Positions 52,819-62,380 of a stretch of 64,000 bases of DNA are shown here, piece by piece. Origin of the DNA: Haloarchaeobius litoreus (GTDB lineage: Archaea; Halobacteriota; Halobacteria; Halobacteriales; Natrialbaceae); NCBI RefSeq assembly GCF_024495425.1, contig NZ_JANHJR010000004.1:62001-126000 (forward strand). The letters are read 5' to 3'. How positions within the stretch are numbered: the first letter of the stretch is position 1; each line of letters opens with the position of its first letter. Below the pieces are notes generated by a model, which was not told the origin of the DNA, did no database searches, and worked only from the letters and a program-made list of their open reading frames with translations. The translations under genes were made by a program, and so were the position numbers.

Positions 52819-53469
52819 TCACGCGCTTTCGGATTTAAGTTCTGAGTTGAGGGGGTAGTACGGCACACAGAGATGGTCGGTGCTATGTCCGTATCCTTTT
52901 AAAAGGTTGGCCAGCAGTCTCCATTTCTCTGGCTCAATCTCGGGCTGTGTGTACCCATCTTCATCGATACAGACTGAATCACCGGTCCCCGGGTCGGTGA
53001 GCGTCGTAGATGTTGCCGTGATGTTTGATCCAGTTTGCTCGATGATTCGGTCTGTCCACCCTTCATTCAGTGATTGCACAGAAACGTTCTCAAGGGCCTC
53101 CAGAGGTTGCTCGTCAGCAGCTTCGGTGTCTTCAATGGTGGCCGCGAGTCGAGACTCCACTTGTGGCCCGAACGAGAACAGGGAGATAGTATCTGCTGGA
53201 AGGCGGTCTGATTCTGCTTTCCGACCCACTTTCGATGCGAGAGTGATTCGAGATTGTAGTTGCGTTTTCGGGGTTACTTCTTCGAGTCGTGCCCGTCCAG
53301 TCTCGGACAGAACCCGAGAGTCCCACCAGCCTAGGTTATTTGACTCTCCAACTCGCTCTATCAACAGACGTGAGGCGACCAGGTCAAGAAAGAACTCATC
53401 ATCTACACCCGCTTCGTTGAGAGCCTCTTTAGTCGAGACGAACGTATTGACGAGATCAGTTGAAGTCAT
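52819..53469 (-). CDS. BrxE-like protein, first gene of the BREX operon
   Basis: The 216-residue protein carries the BrxE hallmark: LVASRLLIERVGESNNLGWW followed by DSRVLSETGRARLEEVTPKT. BrxE is defined from type 6 BREX, where it heads the operon just before brxA, as here. Type 6 does not use BrxL, yet BrxL is present in this locus, so the operon looks like a mosaic. Family assignment is from pattern memory and needs a profile search. Confidence 0.7.
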   Translation of the reverse strand: MTSTDLVNTFVSTKEALNEAGVDDEFFLDLVASRLLIERVGESNNLGWWDSRVLSETGRARLEEVTPKTQLQSRITLASKVGRKAESDRLPADTISLFSFGPQVESRLAATIEDTEAADEQPLEALENVSVQSLNEGWTDRIIEQTGSNITATSTTLTDPGTGDSVCIDEDGYTQPEIEPEKWRLLANLLKGYGHSTDHLCVPYYPLNSELKSESA

Positions 53470-53589
53470 ACATTCACTCAGAAGGGGTGGTGGCTTAGAA
53501 GCAACGCCTCCCGTTTTCCAAAGCCAAAACCGAACGTCCTCTACATCGTGGGTTTAATACCGCCCGATAGGAGTGGGATAGTGTACACG

Positions 53590-54903
53590 ATGGGTTCTGG
53601 GAACGAGCTGACTGAGCTGTACGATTCTCTCTCTGTTCTAAATGGGTCGCTACCTTCTAGCGCGGATTCGGAGTGGAAGGTTGCGTTGCGGTCTGTGCTA
53701 TACGGTGATGAGCTACTGGCTGATAACGCATCCAGCTATGGAGCACAACAGAAGGAGCGGAATTTTGGGAAGCGGAAGGATTACGCGCGGCGACACGGTA
53801 ACGGGAATCGAGTGACGGAGTTTTCGGCGATCGCGGTTGCGGAGCCACGTGAATCGGATCGCCGATATGTGCCGACCGATGCGAAGTTGCCAGTTGCGCC
53901 GGAGTCGAACGAAGTGCTTCCGGTATATGTCTCGTCAGAGGAAGTTAATTGGGCTATCTCCCTTCTTGCTGAATTACCCGCCGAACCCGTAGCTGACCAA
54001 CCAGGTGATGGAGTCGGTACTGTGCTTGACCCTGAGCGAGTTCGCCGTGCACGGGAAAACGTTGGACGTGGACCGGCTCCGTCTAAGACGACGCTCCTGT
54101 TTGTGAGTGATACGCATTTGGGATACGAAAATCGTGAGAAAACTGGACGGGGTAGTACGGTATCTTGGATTCAAAACATTTCGAGTAGGGAAACAATCGG
54201 GCAAGTGATGCAGATCGCCCTTGAGAGGAATGTTGATGCAATCATTCACACAGGTGATATTTTAGATCACGAGGTAGACCAAGATACTCTCGATTTTGCC
54301 AATGGAATTTTGTCTGGGTTGTCAGCAAGTGAACATCCAGTTTACTGTATCGTCGGGTCGCACGATCATGACTCGGCAAACCCACAGCATTCGAATTCAG
54401 TTGATGGGATTGCGTGGCTCAAAACTCAGATTGCAAAAGGCCATCTTTCGGAGTTATCTACTAACCCCACATCTGTTGGTGGCGGGTCGCTCAGTGCGTA
54501 TGGTATCTCAGCGGGAAACGTTGGGATCGACGACGTTGGAAAGTTCCAATCACGCGAGTGGCACCCGTCTGAAATTACGTTCGGTCCAGCACCTCCCGGT
54601 CCGAACGTCCTGTGTCTCCACGACGGGTTGACGCCGTACCGGGGACCCGATGCTGATGTCGATTTAGATCGATTACTTGCTCAGTCACGCGTATCCTTTG
54701 AGTGTGTCCTGATCGGTGATGAACACCGTCCAAAGAATCGAAATTTCGAAAATGGATACACCTTCGAAGCGGATGATGGAACTCCAGTGTTCTATACTGG
54801 TCCAGCTATGCGGATTAGTGAGCCGTACCGGGACCACGAAGCGTTTGCGACAGAGCTGATGATATCTGTAAACTCTGTCGAGACGAGACGGCACGAGTTG
54901 TGA
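53590..54903 (+). CDS. Mre11/SbcD-like metallophosphoesterase
   Basis: The ATG at 53590 gives about 437 residues. After a helical N-terminal 165 residues comes the phosphoesterase core: SDTHLGYE (near 172), HTGDILDHE (near 220), GSHDHD (near 255), CLHDGL (near 340) and GDEHRP (near 376). The usual GNHD is GSHD here, so the Asn is replaced by Ser. It is likely a DNA nuclease. It diverges from brxE and heads the AddAB-like module, with no Rad50/SbcC ATPase nearby. Confidence 0.78.
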   Translation: MGSGNELTELYDSLSVLNGSLPSSADSEWKVALRSVLYGDELLADNASSYGAQQKERNFGKRKDYARRHGNGNRVTEFSAIAVAEPRESDRRYVPTDAKLPVAPESNEVLPVYVSSEEVNWAISLLAELPAEPVADQPGDGVGTVLDPERVRRARENVGRGPAPSKTTLLFVSDTHLGYENREKTGRGSTVSWIQNISSRETIGQVMQIALERNVDAIIHTGDILDHEVDQDTLDFANGILSGLSASEHPVYCIVGSHDHDSANPQHSNSVDGIAWLKTQIAKGHLSELSTNPTSVGGGSLSAYGISAGNVGIDDVGKFQSREWHPSEITFGPAPPGPNVLCLHDGLTPYRGPDADVDLDRLLAQSRVSFECVLIGDEHRPKNRNFENGYTFEADDGTPVFYTGPAMRISEPYRDHEAFATELMISVNSVETRRHEL

Positions 54904-55210
54904 TTGGTGAGCACGACAAATTTTCGGAGTAATTGCCCGTCTGAGAAGCTAATTTTGTAGGCTCGTTTATTTTCGACTGTATTCATGTGGTGTTTGTATT
55001 TGGGCATTCATTTCCGTCCGTAGCATCTCAGATGGGTAGAATCCAGTGACGCTTTCGCGTCACCCTTGTCCGCTACAGTTTCATAGCGACGGATATCTTG
55101 ACCAACAACCTGCTCAAGGGAAGTCATGGGAGTAGTAATGCTGAGATGAGTTACCGTCTCTCCAGTACCTGGCCCATACAATCATTACGCCGATACAAGA
55201 ATTCGGTACC
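54904..55210. other. 307-bp gap with a tetraloop hairpin
   Basis: GTGACGC (55046-55052) and GCGTCAC (55057-55063) form a 7-bp stem with loop TTTC. There is no gene. It separates the phosphoesterase gene from the three nuclease-helicase genes and could end one transcript or lie in the leader of the next. Confidence 0.45.
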
Positions 55211-57337
55211 ATGCACGTTACTCCCATAGAAGACGCACCAGATCTTGACGGTGCGTTGCACCTCCATCCGTTTCTTGGGGGTTCAGTCTCCAGTTCCACA
55301 GTCCGTCTTTTCGCGGACTTGACTGGCAGATATGACACGGGAAATATCCTCGTCATCAAACGGTTCCCGACGGGTATCGAAGAGATAGAGTCGCTATTCA
55401 TAAACGAGGAAGATAGCGTCACAGCACCCGATGTAATTGGGCTTGCGGCCCACAGTCGACGCGTTCTCGAGGAAAGCCCACAGTCGTCGCGAGTTCTGGC
55501 ACCAGCTGAACAGAGTCTCCTCTTGGAAATCTACGAAGCACAGTACGACTGGAAAACACCCTATCTGCAGCGCGCGAGCAACCAGGAGTCCTTCGTCAGC
55601 GACCTCGGCCGGTTCGTGGCCGAGGCGACGTGGCAGGGCAGCCGCATCGAAACGGACGACGACATCCTCGGCGAACTCGCCGAGTTCAACCGTTCGTTCC
55701 ACGAATGGCTGCATTCTCATGGATTACAGGACCCAGGGAACGTACTCTCGGCAGCAATCGAACAGCTCCAGAACGACGAGACCAGACAGAGAATCCAACG
55801 GGAGTTCGACGCCGTGCTCGTCCTCGAGTTCGAGGAGTTCACTCCGATCGACCGGGCTTACCTTGCATGGCTCACGCTCGATGTCCCACTCGTCTGTGTT
55901 GCCGAGCGGGATAGCGCCATTCAGCGACTCTGGAACGAAGCCGGACGTATCGAGAATTTGGTCCCCGGCCTCTCGGTCGTCGACCACACCGAGACAGACC
56001 AGCGAGCCCGCCCCGAAGCAGTTGCCTCCCATCTCGCCACCGGCGACCAACCGGACACAACCGACGACGGACACGTCGCCGTACTGGAAAGTCCGACGTT
56101 CGAAGCACAGGTCCGGCGCATCGCCGACGAGATCGAACTCCGCAGGCGAGCGGACAGCCTCTCCTACGACGAGATCGCGGTGGTGCTGCAGGACTCGAAG
56201 GCCCCGATTCCGGAGACGCTCCGATTACTCCAGAACGCCGGAATTCCCGTGACCTCCGCTACCGTCGGCGGGCTCGAGCATGACCCCGCCGCTAGAGAGC
56301 TATACGCTCTCGTTTGCAGGTGCAGCGACAGAACACAATCTGACGGTGCCTGGTCAGCTGATCGCGCCCACACGACCCTCACCGCGAGAATCGAGAACCC
56401 CACTGATCTGTCCGGACTTCGCGACGAAGTGGTCGAACGAGCCCGAACTGCCGGAATCGAATATGCGCTGTGGCACTGGATTCTCGAAACCGACCTGAAA
56501 GGACGTATCGGGCGCGACGAGACACCGCTCGATGCGAAGACACAGTTTGAACACGTTCGCGAGGTTCTCTCACTGGCGAGCTTCGTCGACGACTCGGACT
56601 TAATTGAGGCTTCCTGGGGGACGCTCCGTCACGGCCTCGAACGGGAGATGGAGCGCGCAGCGTCGGACCGAGTCGCCTCCGAACTCGAAACCCCCACCGA
56701 GGGCGTTCTCGTCGATACCGTGCGGGTCGTGAAGAACACCACCAAGGACACGGTATTCATGGTCAACGCCGTCGATCGCGATTATCCTGCAGACCCTCGG
56801 TTTACCGCACTGTTCCCGACGCCACATCTCGAGCAGCTCGACGCATACCCCTCCTACACGACGCCGACTGAATCGGACGTCAAGAAAACGTTCTCGACAG
56901 AGACCGAACTACTGACCCGACCGCTCCGCGCCTACTACGCCGCTCTCAGCCGACGGTTTCTCGCGGTCGGGGCACGAGCAGCCGAGAACCGGCTCTATTT
57001 CGGCACATACCGCGAGGAGGCTGGTGGCACAGGGAGCAACCTCCAACCATCGAGATTCCTCGCGGCTGCAGAGGAGGCAGTCGGCCCGTTCGAGCGCATC
57101 AAACACGACGGTATCCACAGCCACGGGAGCGCCGTCGAGTTCGCGCTCACTCGCTCGGACAGAGCACTCGACGAGATCAGGCGCGCTGGCGTCATCGGCG
57201 ACCCTGTCGACGTCGACGTAGTCCGTGAGGATTTCGCGACGATTCAGACACTGCTGGACCAGGACCTCCCGGCCGAGGTCCGAGAAGCGATCCAGACACG
57301 GGTCGACTTCGCGGAGGGGGTGGTCCACCGTGAGTGA
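55211..57337 (+). CDS. AddB-like helicase-fold protein lacking visible Walker A
   Basis: The 708-residue protein has the domain flow of AddB: N-terminal helicase-like region, FDAVLVLEFEEFTPIDRAYL near 200, EIAVVLQDSKAPIPETLRLL near 325, and late VRVVKNTTKDTVFMVNAVDR. The place of the P-loop reads LHPFLGGSVSSSTVRL, with no GKS/GKT, so ATP hydrolysis is unlikely. Its nuclease domain is missing and seems to be supplied by the next gene, whose GTG overlaps its stop. Confidence 0.7.
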   Translation: MHVTPIEDAPDLDGALHLHPFLGGSVSSSTVRLFADLTGRYDTGNILVIKRFPTGIEEIESLFINEEDSVTAPDVIGLAAHSRRVLEESPQSSRVLAPAEQSLLLEIYEAQYDWKTPYLQRASNQESFVSDLGRFVAEATWQGSRIETDDDILGELAEFNRSFHEWLHSHGLQDPGNVLSAAIEQLQNDETRQRIQREFDAVLVLEFEEFTPIDRAYLAWLTLDVPLVCVAERDSAIQRLWNEAGRIENLVPGLSVVDHTETDQRARPEAVASHLATGDQPDTTDDGHVAVLESPTFEAQVRRIADEIELRRRADSLSYDEIAVVLQDSKAPIPETLRLLQNAGIPVTSATVGGLEHDPAARELYALVCRCSDRTQSDGAWSADRAHTTLTARIENPTDLSGLRDEVVERARTAGIEYALWHWILETDLKGRIGRDETPLDAKTQFEHVREVLSLASFVDDSDLIEASWGTLRHGLEREMERAASDRVASELETPTEGVLVDTVRVVKNTTKDTVFMVNAVDRDYPADPRFTALFPTPHLEQLDAYPSYTTPTESDVKKTFSTETELLTRPLRAYYAALSRRFLAVGARAAENRLYFGTYREEAGGTGSNLQPSRFLAAAEEAVGPFERIKHDGIHSHGSAVEFALTRSDRALDEIRRAGVIGDPVDVDVVREDFATIQTLLDQDLPAEVREAIQTRVDFAEGVVHRE

Positions 57338-58247
57338 GGACGTCTCTCGAGTCTCCCCGTCGAGGCTGGCGACCTACGCGACCTGCCCACGCAAGTACGA
57401 GTACGACAAGGAGTGGTCGGTCGAGTCGCCCGAGGAGTCACGGCGGTATCTCGACCGGGGGCTCGCCTACCACGGTGCCATCGAGGACACGTGTGCATGG
57501 GCCACCGATCAGCCCGAATCACCGACGGACGACGAGATTCAAACCTACGCTCACGAAGCGATTGAACGCCGATGGGACGAACATGCGGACCGCGACGAGT
57601 ACGCTTCGGACGCCCAGTTCGCATACGACCGGCAGGTCGCGATCGCCGGTGTAGACGCGTACTTCGCCGCGGCTGGTCTTGAACACGCTCGCAATTCCGT
57701 CGAACAGGAGGGCTGGCTCACCTGCGACCGTGGCGACGTCCACTTGCGTGGGCGCGTGGACAACATCGTCCGGACCGACGAGGGACTCCAGATCATCGAC
57801 TACAAGGGCTCACTCTCCGGCATCGTCTCTGGCCGGACTCACAACCGTATCGAGGCCCACCACGCCGGCGAGGAGTACCACGCTAGCATCCTGAAGAGCG
57901 TGTTCCAGGCTGCCACCTACATCGAGGGCGCGAAGGCGACGGAGCACTACGAGCCAGGGATGGATATCGAGTTCACGTTCTATGGCGTCCTCTACAACGT
58001 CGACCGGACTCCCGGACACGACGGTATCTCTGTCGAGGTTACAGGGAAATCCCGTGACGTCGGCTGGATCTACGAGGCTCACGAGGACACCATCTGGTCG
58101 CTCATCGACGACTGCTATACTGGTATCGTCGACGGCGAGTTCACGCCGGAACCGTGGGAAGAAATCCACGAGAACGCGTGTGGCGACTGCTCGTATCAGG
58201 GAATGTGCGGTGACTACATCGGTGCGGAGGTGAGTCTCGATGACTGA
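57330..58247 (+). CDS. Fe-S PD-(D/E)XK nuclease (Cas4/AddB C-terminal type)
   Basis: A GTG at 57330 overlapping the previous stop starts a 305-residue protein. LATYATCPRKYEYDKEW gives the first cluster Cys near residue 19. The catalytic core is HLRGRVDNI...LQIIDYKGS. The last three Cys are in CGDCSYQGMC near the C-terminus. That is the layout of the AddB/Cas4 exonuclease domain with a 4Fe-4S cluster, here as a free protein. It overlaps the AddA-like gene by 8 bp. Confidence 0.82.
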   Translation: MSEDVSRVSPSRLATYATCPRKYEYDKEWSVESPEESRRYLDRGLAYHGAIEDTCAWATDQPESPTDDEIQTYAHEAIERRWDEHADRDEYASDAQFAYDRQVAIAGVDAYFAAAGLEHARNSVEQEGWLTCDRGDVHLRGRVDNIVRTDEGLQIIDYKGSLSGIVSGRTHNRIEAHHAGEEYHASILKSVFQAATYIEGAKATEHYEPGMDIEFTFYGVLYNVDRTPGHDGISVEVTGKSRDVGWIYEAHEDTIWSLIDDCYTGIVDGEFTPEPWEEIHENACGDCSYQGMCGDYIGAEVSLDD

Positions 58248-61200
58248 CAACAGAACCGCCCACGAGCAAGTCCCAGAGCCACGAGACGCCCAACGTGACA
58301 TCATCGAGAGCGACGACTACCCGATGCGAGTCCGAGCGGGCGCTGGTACGGGGAAGACGTTCACGATGGTTCGGAAGATCCAGCGACTCATCGAGAACGG
58401 CACGGCACCGGACCGTATCCTCGCGCTGACGTTCACTAACAAGGCCGCCGACTCGATGCGCGAGAAACTCGTCGAGACTGTCGGCGAACAGGGATACGAC
58501 ATCGAGGCGTACACTTACCACGCCATCTGCCACGAGCTGCTGCAGGAGTTCGCGTACTACGCTGACCTCGACCCGCGGTACGATATCGCGACGGACGCCG
58601 ACCGGTTCGCGCTCAGCTACGAGGTCCTCGACGAGATGCCGTACCGGTTCACGAACCCGGACGTGTACGACGGGGTGGACTACGCGACCGGCGCACCGGA
58701 CCGGCTCTTGCGGTTCATCCCTGCCATGAAACGTGCTGGAATCACGCCAGACGACGTCGACGCGTACCTGCCGAGCGTCGACCGACTGTTCGAACTCGGC
58801 GAGTTGGCCGAGCAGATTCACGAGGCCGCGGACGAGCATCTCAGAGTCGGTTGGCGGAAGGTCACCGAGGACCGCCTCGACGAGATGATCGACAATCTCG
58901 GCGCGATGGAGCAGACGCTGGCAGCGCTCAGAGCCGGCCTGCACGACGATGGGATGGAGGCACACGTGGCGACGTATCTCGATGTGATGTCCGAGACCTG
59001 CGTCTCAATGGGGGCGTTCCTTGACTCGAATAGAACTGCAATCCTCGACGGCGACCTCACCTACAGTTTCAAACTCCCCGCACATCTGTTCGGCCAGTAC
59101 AGCGGTGCTCCGAAGGGGATGCCTTCCCTCGACTACTCGCTCCCCGAGAAGCTCGATGCGTTCGTCAAGCGCTGTCAGGTCCTTTCCGACCTCGTTCCCG
59201 GCTACAGAGCCTACGAGACACGACTTGACGAGGAGAACCTGCTCGACTTCAACGACCTCGTCCTCGCGACGGTCGACCTCCTGCAGGACGACACGGTCGC
59301 GGGCTGGCTCGGCGAGCGCTACGACTACGTCTTCTGTGACGAGTATCAGGACACCGACACCGTCCAGTTCGAGCTCGTCCAGCGGCTCGCTGCCGAGGCG
59401 GACCTCTTCGTCGTCGGCGACGACGACCAGGCGATCTACGAGTGGCGGGGCGCGAACGTCGAGAACATCGGTCCGCGACTCGACGATGCATATCCGGGAC
59501 TGCACGACGAGACGCTCGAGGAGAACTTCCGCTCCCGACAACCGATCCTCGACCTCGCGAACAACGCGCTCTCGCACCTGGAGGCTCGCGGGAGTGACAA
59601 AGAACTCACCGCGGTTGGAGACGCCGCAGATGCTGACACGGGTGTCGTCACGCTCGAAGCGGACGAAGAGCCCGAGGATGAAGCCGCCCAGCTCACGAAC
59701 GCGCTCGTTCGCCTCATCAACGGAGACAACGACATCGCCGACACAGAGTACAGCCCCGGTGACATCGCCATCCTCGTCCGCAAGAAACGCCACGCACGGC
59801 CTATCGCAGACGAACTCACTTCGGCTGGTATCCCGTACGAACTCGGCGGCGACCTCGCGTCTGAAGCACCCGGTGTGGAGACAGTCATTGCTGCACTCAA
59901 GGCACTCGCGAACCCACACGACGAGGTCGCACTCAACAGGGTCCTCGCCATGCGGTACCGAATCCATCGGAAGGACCTCGAACGACTGAACTCACACGAA
60001 CTGCCACGCACGGGTCCGGACGAGAAGACACCGCTCCAGACATCGCTTCTCGAACTACCGTTGGACGAATTCACGGTCCCCGAGCGGGTCGCAACCGCAC
60101 GCGAGCAACTCGGTGACCTCTGGGCGAAGCGCAACACCTACTCGCTCTCTCGCCTCTATCAGGAGCTCAAGTCGACGATGCGTATCGAGTGGTTCCTCTC
60201 CGAGCAGGAGCGCCGCGACCTGCGAGCACTCGACGAAGTCGTGAGCTCGTTCGAAGAGGGTGCCGTCGAGCCAGAACTGTCCAGTCGATTCATCGAGTTC
60301 CTGGACCAGCACGACATCATCACGGAGGTCTCCGACCGGGAGATGGAGGACCAGCCCGAGGCACAAGAAGAAGCGGTCTCCATCATGACGATCCACAAGA
60401 GCAAAGGACTCGAGTTCCCCGTCGTCGTCCTCCCACAACTCCGCGCTGACGAGTGGGAGCCGCAGGCAAGAACCTACGACGTCGTCGAGCACGTCCTCGA
60501 CGGTGGCTCCCCCCTCGACCACGACTTCGCCGAACGCGACGCACACGAGGCCCGTCGGCTGCTCCACGTCGGTATCACCCGCGCCGAGGAACTCTCCATC
60601 CTCAGTGGCCGGTACGATGACGACTCCGACGACGGCCTCGGCGACGAGACCATTTCACCAGCCACTGTCGGCGACGTCCTCCCAGGTACCGTCCCGTGGT
60701 CCATCGATGGCGTCTCGTTCCCCATCTGGGAGACGATTCAAGAGAGCCGGCCACCGACAGCGATAGACGGAACTGAAACCCTCGCAAGCCCGGTCGACGT
60801 GACCGAACGGGTTGTCGCAGTCGAAGGGCAGCAACAGTACAGCCGATCGGCCGGACAGGCGCGCGTTCTGGGCCTAGCGAAGCAGGCGCTCGAAGGTGAT
60901 CTCGACCCTGCGCTTGCAGACAAGCTTCCCGCGGACATCCTTGGTGAACCAGCCGGTGCGACACTCCACCGGCGACACAGCTACACATCGTTAGACACGT
61001 TCGAAACCTGCCAGCGACGGCACTATCTCAGCCACGTCGTCAGAGCGTTCGACGACCCTGTCACCGGTCAGGGGACCGGAGCAGGACACAGTGGCCCCAG
61101 CCAACAAGCGATCGGCATCCTGTTCCACGACACTGCGGAACGAGCAGCCGACCGTGGATACACGAGCAAAGCGGAGTGGCTGGCGCTTGCTGAGCGTCTC

Positions 61201-61710
61201 GCAATGATTCGGGGCGAAGGAGATGTACTCCCAGCGGTCGAGGAGTGTATCGAACGGTTCTTCCAGACCGAGGCGAGCGAGTGGGAGATACTGGCTGCAG
61301 AGCGCGGCTTCGAACTGTCGTTCGACGACGAAAGTGTCGTTGGGTTGATTGACGCCCTCTGCCGTCGCCAGAATGGCGATCTGGTCGTCCTCGATTACAA
61401 AGCCACACAGAAAGAGCGGTCACTCGACGACGATCTCCAACTGCCGATCTACCTGCTTGCCTGTGAGCAGCTGTTCGAGGAACCAGTCAGGACTGCCGGC
61501 TATGCATATGTCGGGGCGCAGGGGCCACGAATCGACCTGCGGGAGTTCACCGACGCGGACCTGGACCATGTGAGGGAACAGCTGTCCGACCGTCTCTCCG
61601 ACGCCGCTGAGAGTTCCTTTGGGACGTACACGGCTGGAGACCACTGCAAGTACTGTCCCCACAGGAGTCTCTCCTGTAGTGACGAAGCAGACATCGATAT
61701 CTCACATTGA
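58240..61710 (+). CDS. AddA-like UvrD helicase with C-terminal Fe-S nuclease domain
   Basis: The 1156-residue protein has SF1A motifs: AGAGTGKT (33-40), CDEYQDTDTVQFEL (about 366), GDDDQAIYEWRGA (about 392), MTIHKSKGLEFPVVVL (about 717) and LLHVGITRAEE. A PD-(D/E)XK domain follows with VVLDYKAT near 1050. Unlike classical AddA it also has an Fe-S cluster set, TFETCQRRHY (about 922) and CKYCPHRSLSC (about 1135-1146). It should unwind and degrade DNA ends. It is the last gene of the module. Confidence 0.88.
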   Translation: MTDNRTAHEQVPEPRDAQRDIIESDDYPMRVRAGAGTGKTFTMVRKIQRLIENGTAPDRILALTFTNKAADSMREKLVETVGEQGYDIEAYTYHAICHELLQEFAYYADLDPRYDIATDADRFALSYEVLDEMPYRFTNPDVYDGVDYATGAPDRLLRFIPAMKRAGITPDDVDAYLPSVDRLFELGELAEQIHEAADEHLRVGWRKVTEDRLDEMIDNLGAMEQTLAALRAGLHDDGMEAHVATYLDVMSETCVSMGAFLDSNRTAILDGDLTYSFKLPAHLFGQYSGAPKGMPSLDYSLPEKLDAFVKRCQVLSDLVPGYRAYETRLDEENLLDFNDLVLATVDLLQDDTVAGWLGERYDYVFCDEYQDTDTVQFELVQRLAAEADLFVVGDDDQAIYEWRGANVENIGPRLDDAYPGLHDETLEENFRSRQPILDLANNALSHLEARGSDKELTAVGDAADADTGVVTLEADEEPEDEAAQLTNALVRLINGDNDIADTEYSPGDIAILVRKKRHARPIADELTSAGIPYELGGDLASEAPGVETVIAALKALANPHDEVALNRVLAMRYRIHRKDLERLNSHELPRTGPDEKTPLQTSLLELPLDEFTVPERVATAREQLGDLWAKRNTYSLSRLYQELKSTMRIEWFLSEQERRDLRALDEVVSSFEEGAVEPELSSRFIEFLDQHDIITEVSDREMEDQPEAQEEAVSIMTIHKSKGLEFPVVVLPQLRADEWEPQARTYDVVEHVLDGGSPLDHDFAERDAHEARRLLHVGITRAEELSILSGRYDDDSDDGLGDETISPATVGDVLPGTVPWSIDGVSFPIWETIQESRPPTAIDGTETLASPVDVTERVVAVEGQQQYSRSAGQARVLGLAKQALEGDLDPALADKLPADILGEPAGATLHRRHSYTSLDTFETCQRRHYLSHVVRAFDDPVTGQGTGAGHSGPSQQAIGILFHDTAERAADRGYTSKAEWLALAERLAMIRGEGDVLPAVEECIERFFQTEASEWEILAAERGFELSFDDESVVGLIDALCRRQNGDLVVLDYKATQKERSLDDDLQLPIYLLACEQLFEEPVRTAGYAYVGAQGPRIDLREFTDADLDHVREQLSDRLSDAAESSFGTYTAGDHCKYCPHRSLSCSDEADIDISH

Positions 61711-61739
61711 GACGGCAGAACGACTGGGAACGGCTGACT

Positions 61740-61800
61740 GGCTCTGGTAGATTCTTACGGGTTTCGAGGAGAAAGCCCCATGCTTCAGGGCGGACATGAA
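61740..61800 (-). other. possible right-end remnant of an IS200/IS605-type element
   Basis: Read on the minus strand, GCCCTGAAGCATGGGGCTTT, followed by CTCC, resembles the conserved hairpin region at the right end of haloarchaeal TnpB elements. No tnpB lies next to it. The match rests on pattern memory only. Confidence 0.35.
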
Positions 61801-61902
61801 TCCGACAATACTCGACGCCACGTTCAACACCCCCGGACAAATATTTTAAATAACTGATAAGAGCCGGTTGGTTGGCTCAGCCAGTAGCGTCCAGTGAGGG
61901 GG

Positions 61903-62190
61903 CTACTCGATTTCTAACTGACCACTTCCGCTGCTCTCCTGACCGTCGTTCTCGTCCCATTCGAGTTCGAACTCGATACTTCGTTCAGTCATACTGCCAG
62001 CTGGGCCTTCGCGTTCAGCTTTAACCTCGAAGGTCGGTCGGGCAGGGGGATTCAGTGTTACGGACTCGGAGCCTGCTTTCAGGCTGATAGCGTTTCCGTC
62101 TTCAAGATTGTCCGCGACTTTCCGGAGGTACGATGCAATCTCTTCTCGACTCTGGACACTCTCCGATTTGAACAGGACTTCTTCAGGCAT
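61903..62190 (-). CDS. amphi-Trp domain protein
   Basis: The 95-residue protein has the amphi-Trp layout: VLFKSESVQSREEIASYLRK, VADNLEDGNAISLKAGSESV, then a strand pair ending SIEFELEWDE. The tail is acidic and Gly/Ser-rich. The domain is common in haloarchaea, but the function is unknown. It stands alone. Confidence 0.75.
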   Translation of the reverse strand: MPEEVLFKSESVQSREEIASYLRKVADNLEDGNAISLKAGSESVTLNPPARPTFEVKAEREGPAGSMTERSIEFELEWDENDGQESSGSGQLEIE

Positions 62191-62380
62191 ACAGGAGATA
62201 GTACACAGCCTGCACCAATAAATGCGTCCACCGTATCGAGTAGATGGGGCTATTCAGCGTGCGTCACACCTGTCGGGCCCTCCCCCACTCTCCGCGACAC
62301 CTGTTACGTGTTACTGAACTCCTTCAATCACATACCCGAATGCTATTCCGGTTCACGCTTGAACACCAAAGTAGATCCTG

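Noticed and set aside
37165-53469. Classification as the haloarchaeal type 5 BREX
   Set aside because: There is one brxC rather than two, no BrxHII helicase, and BrxL is present.
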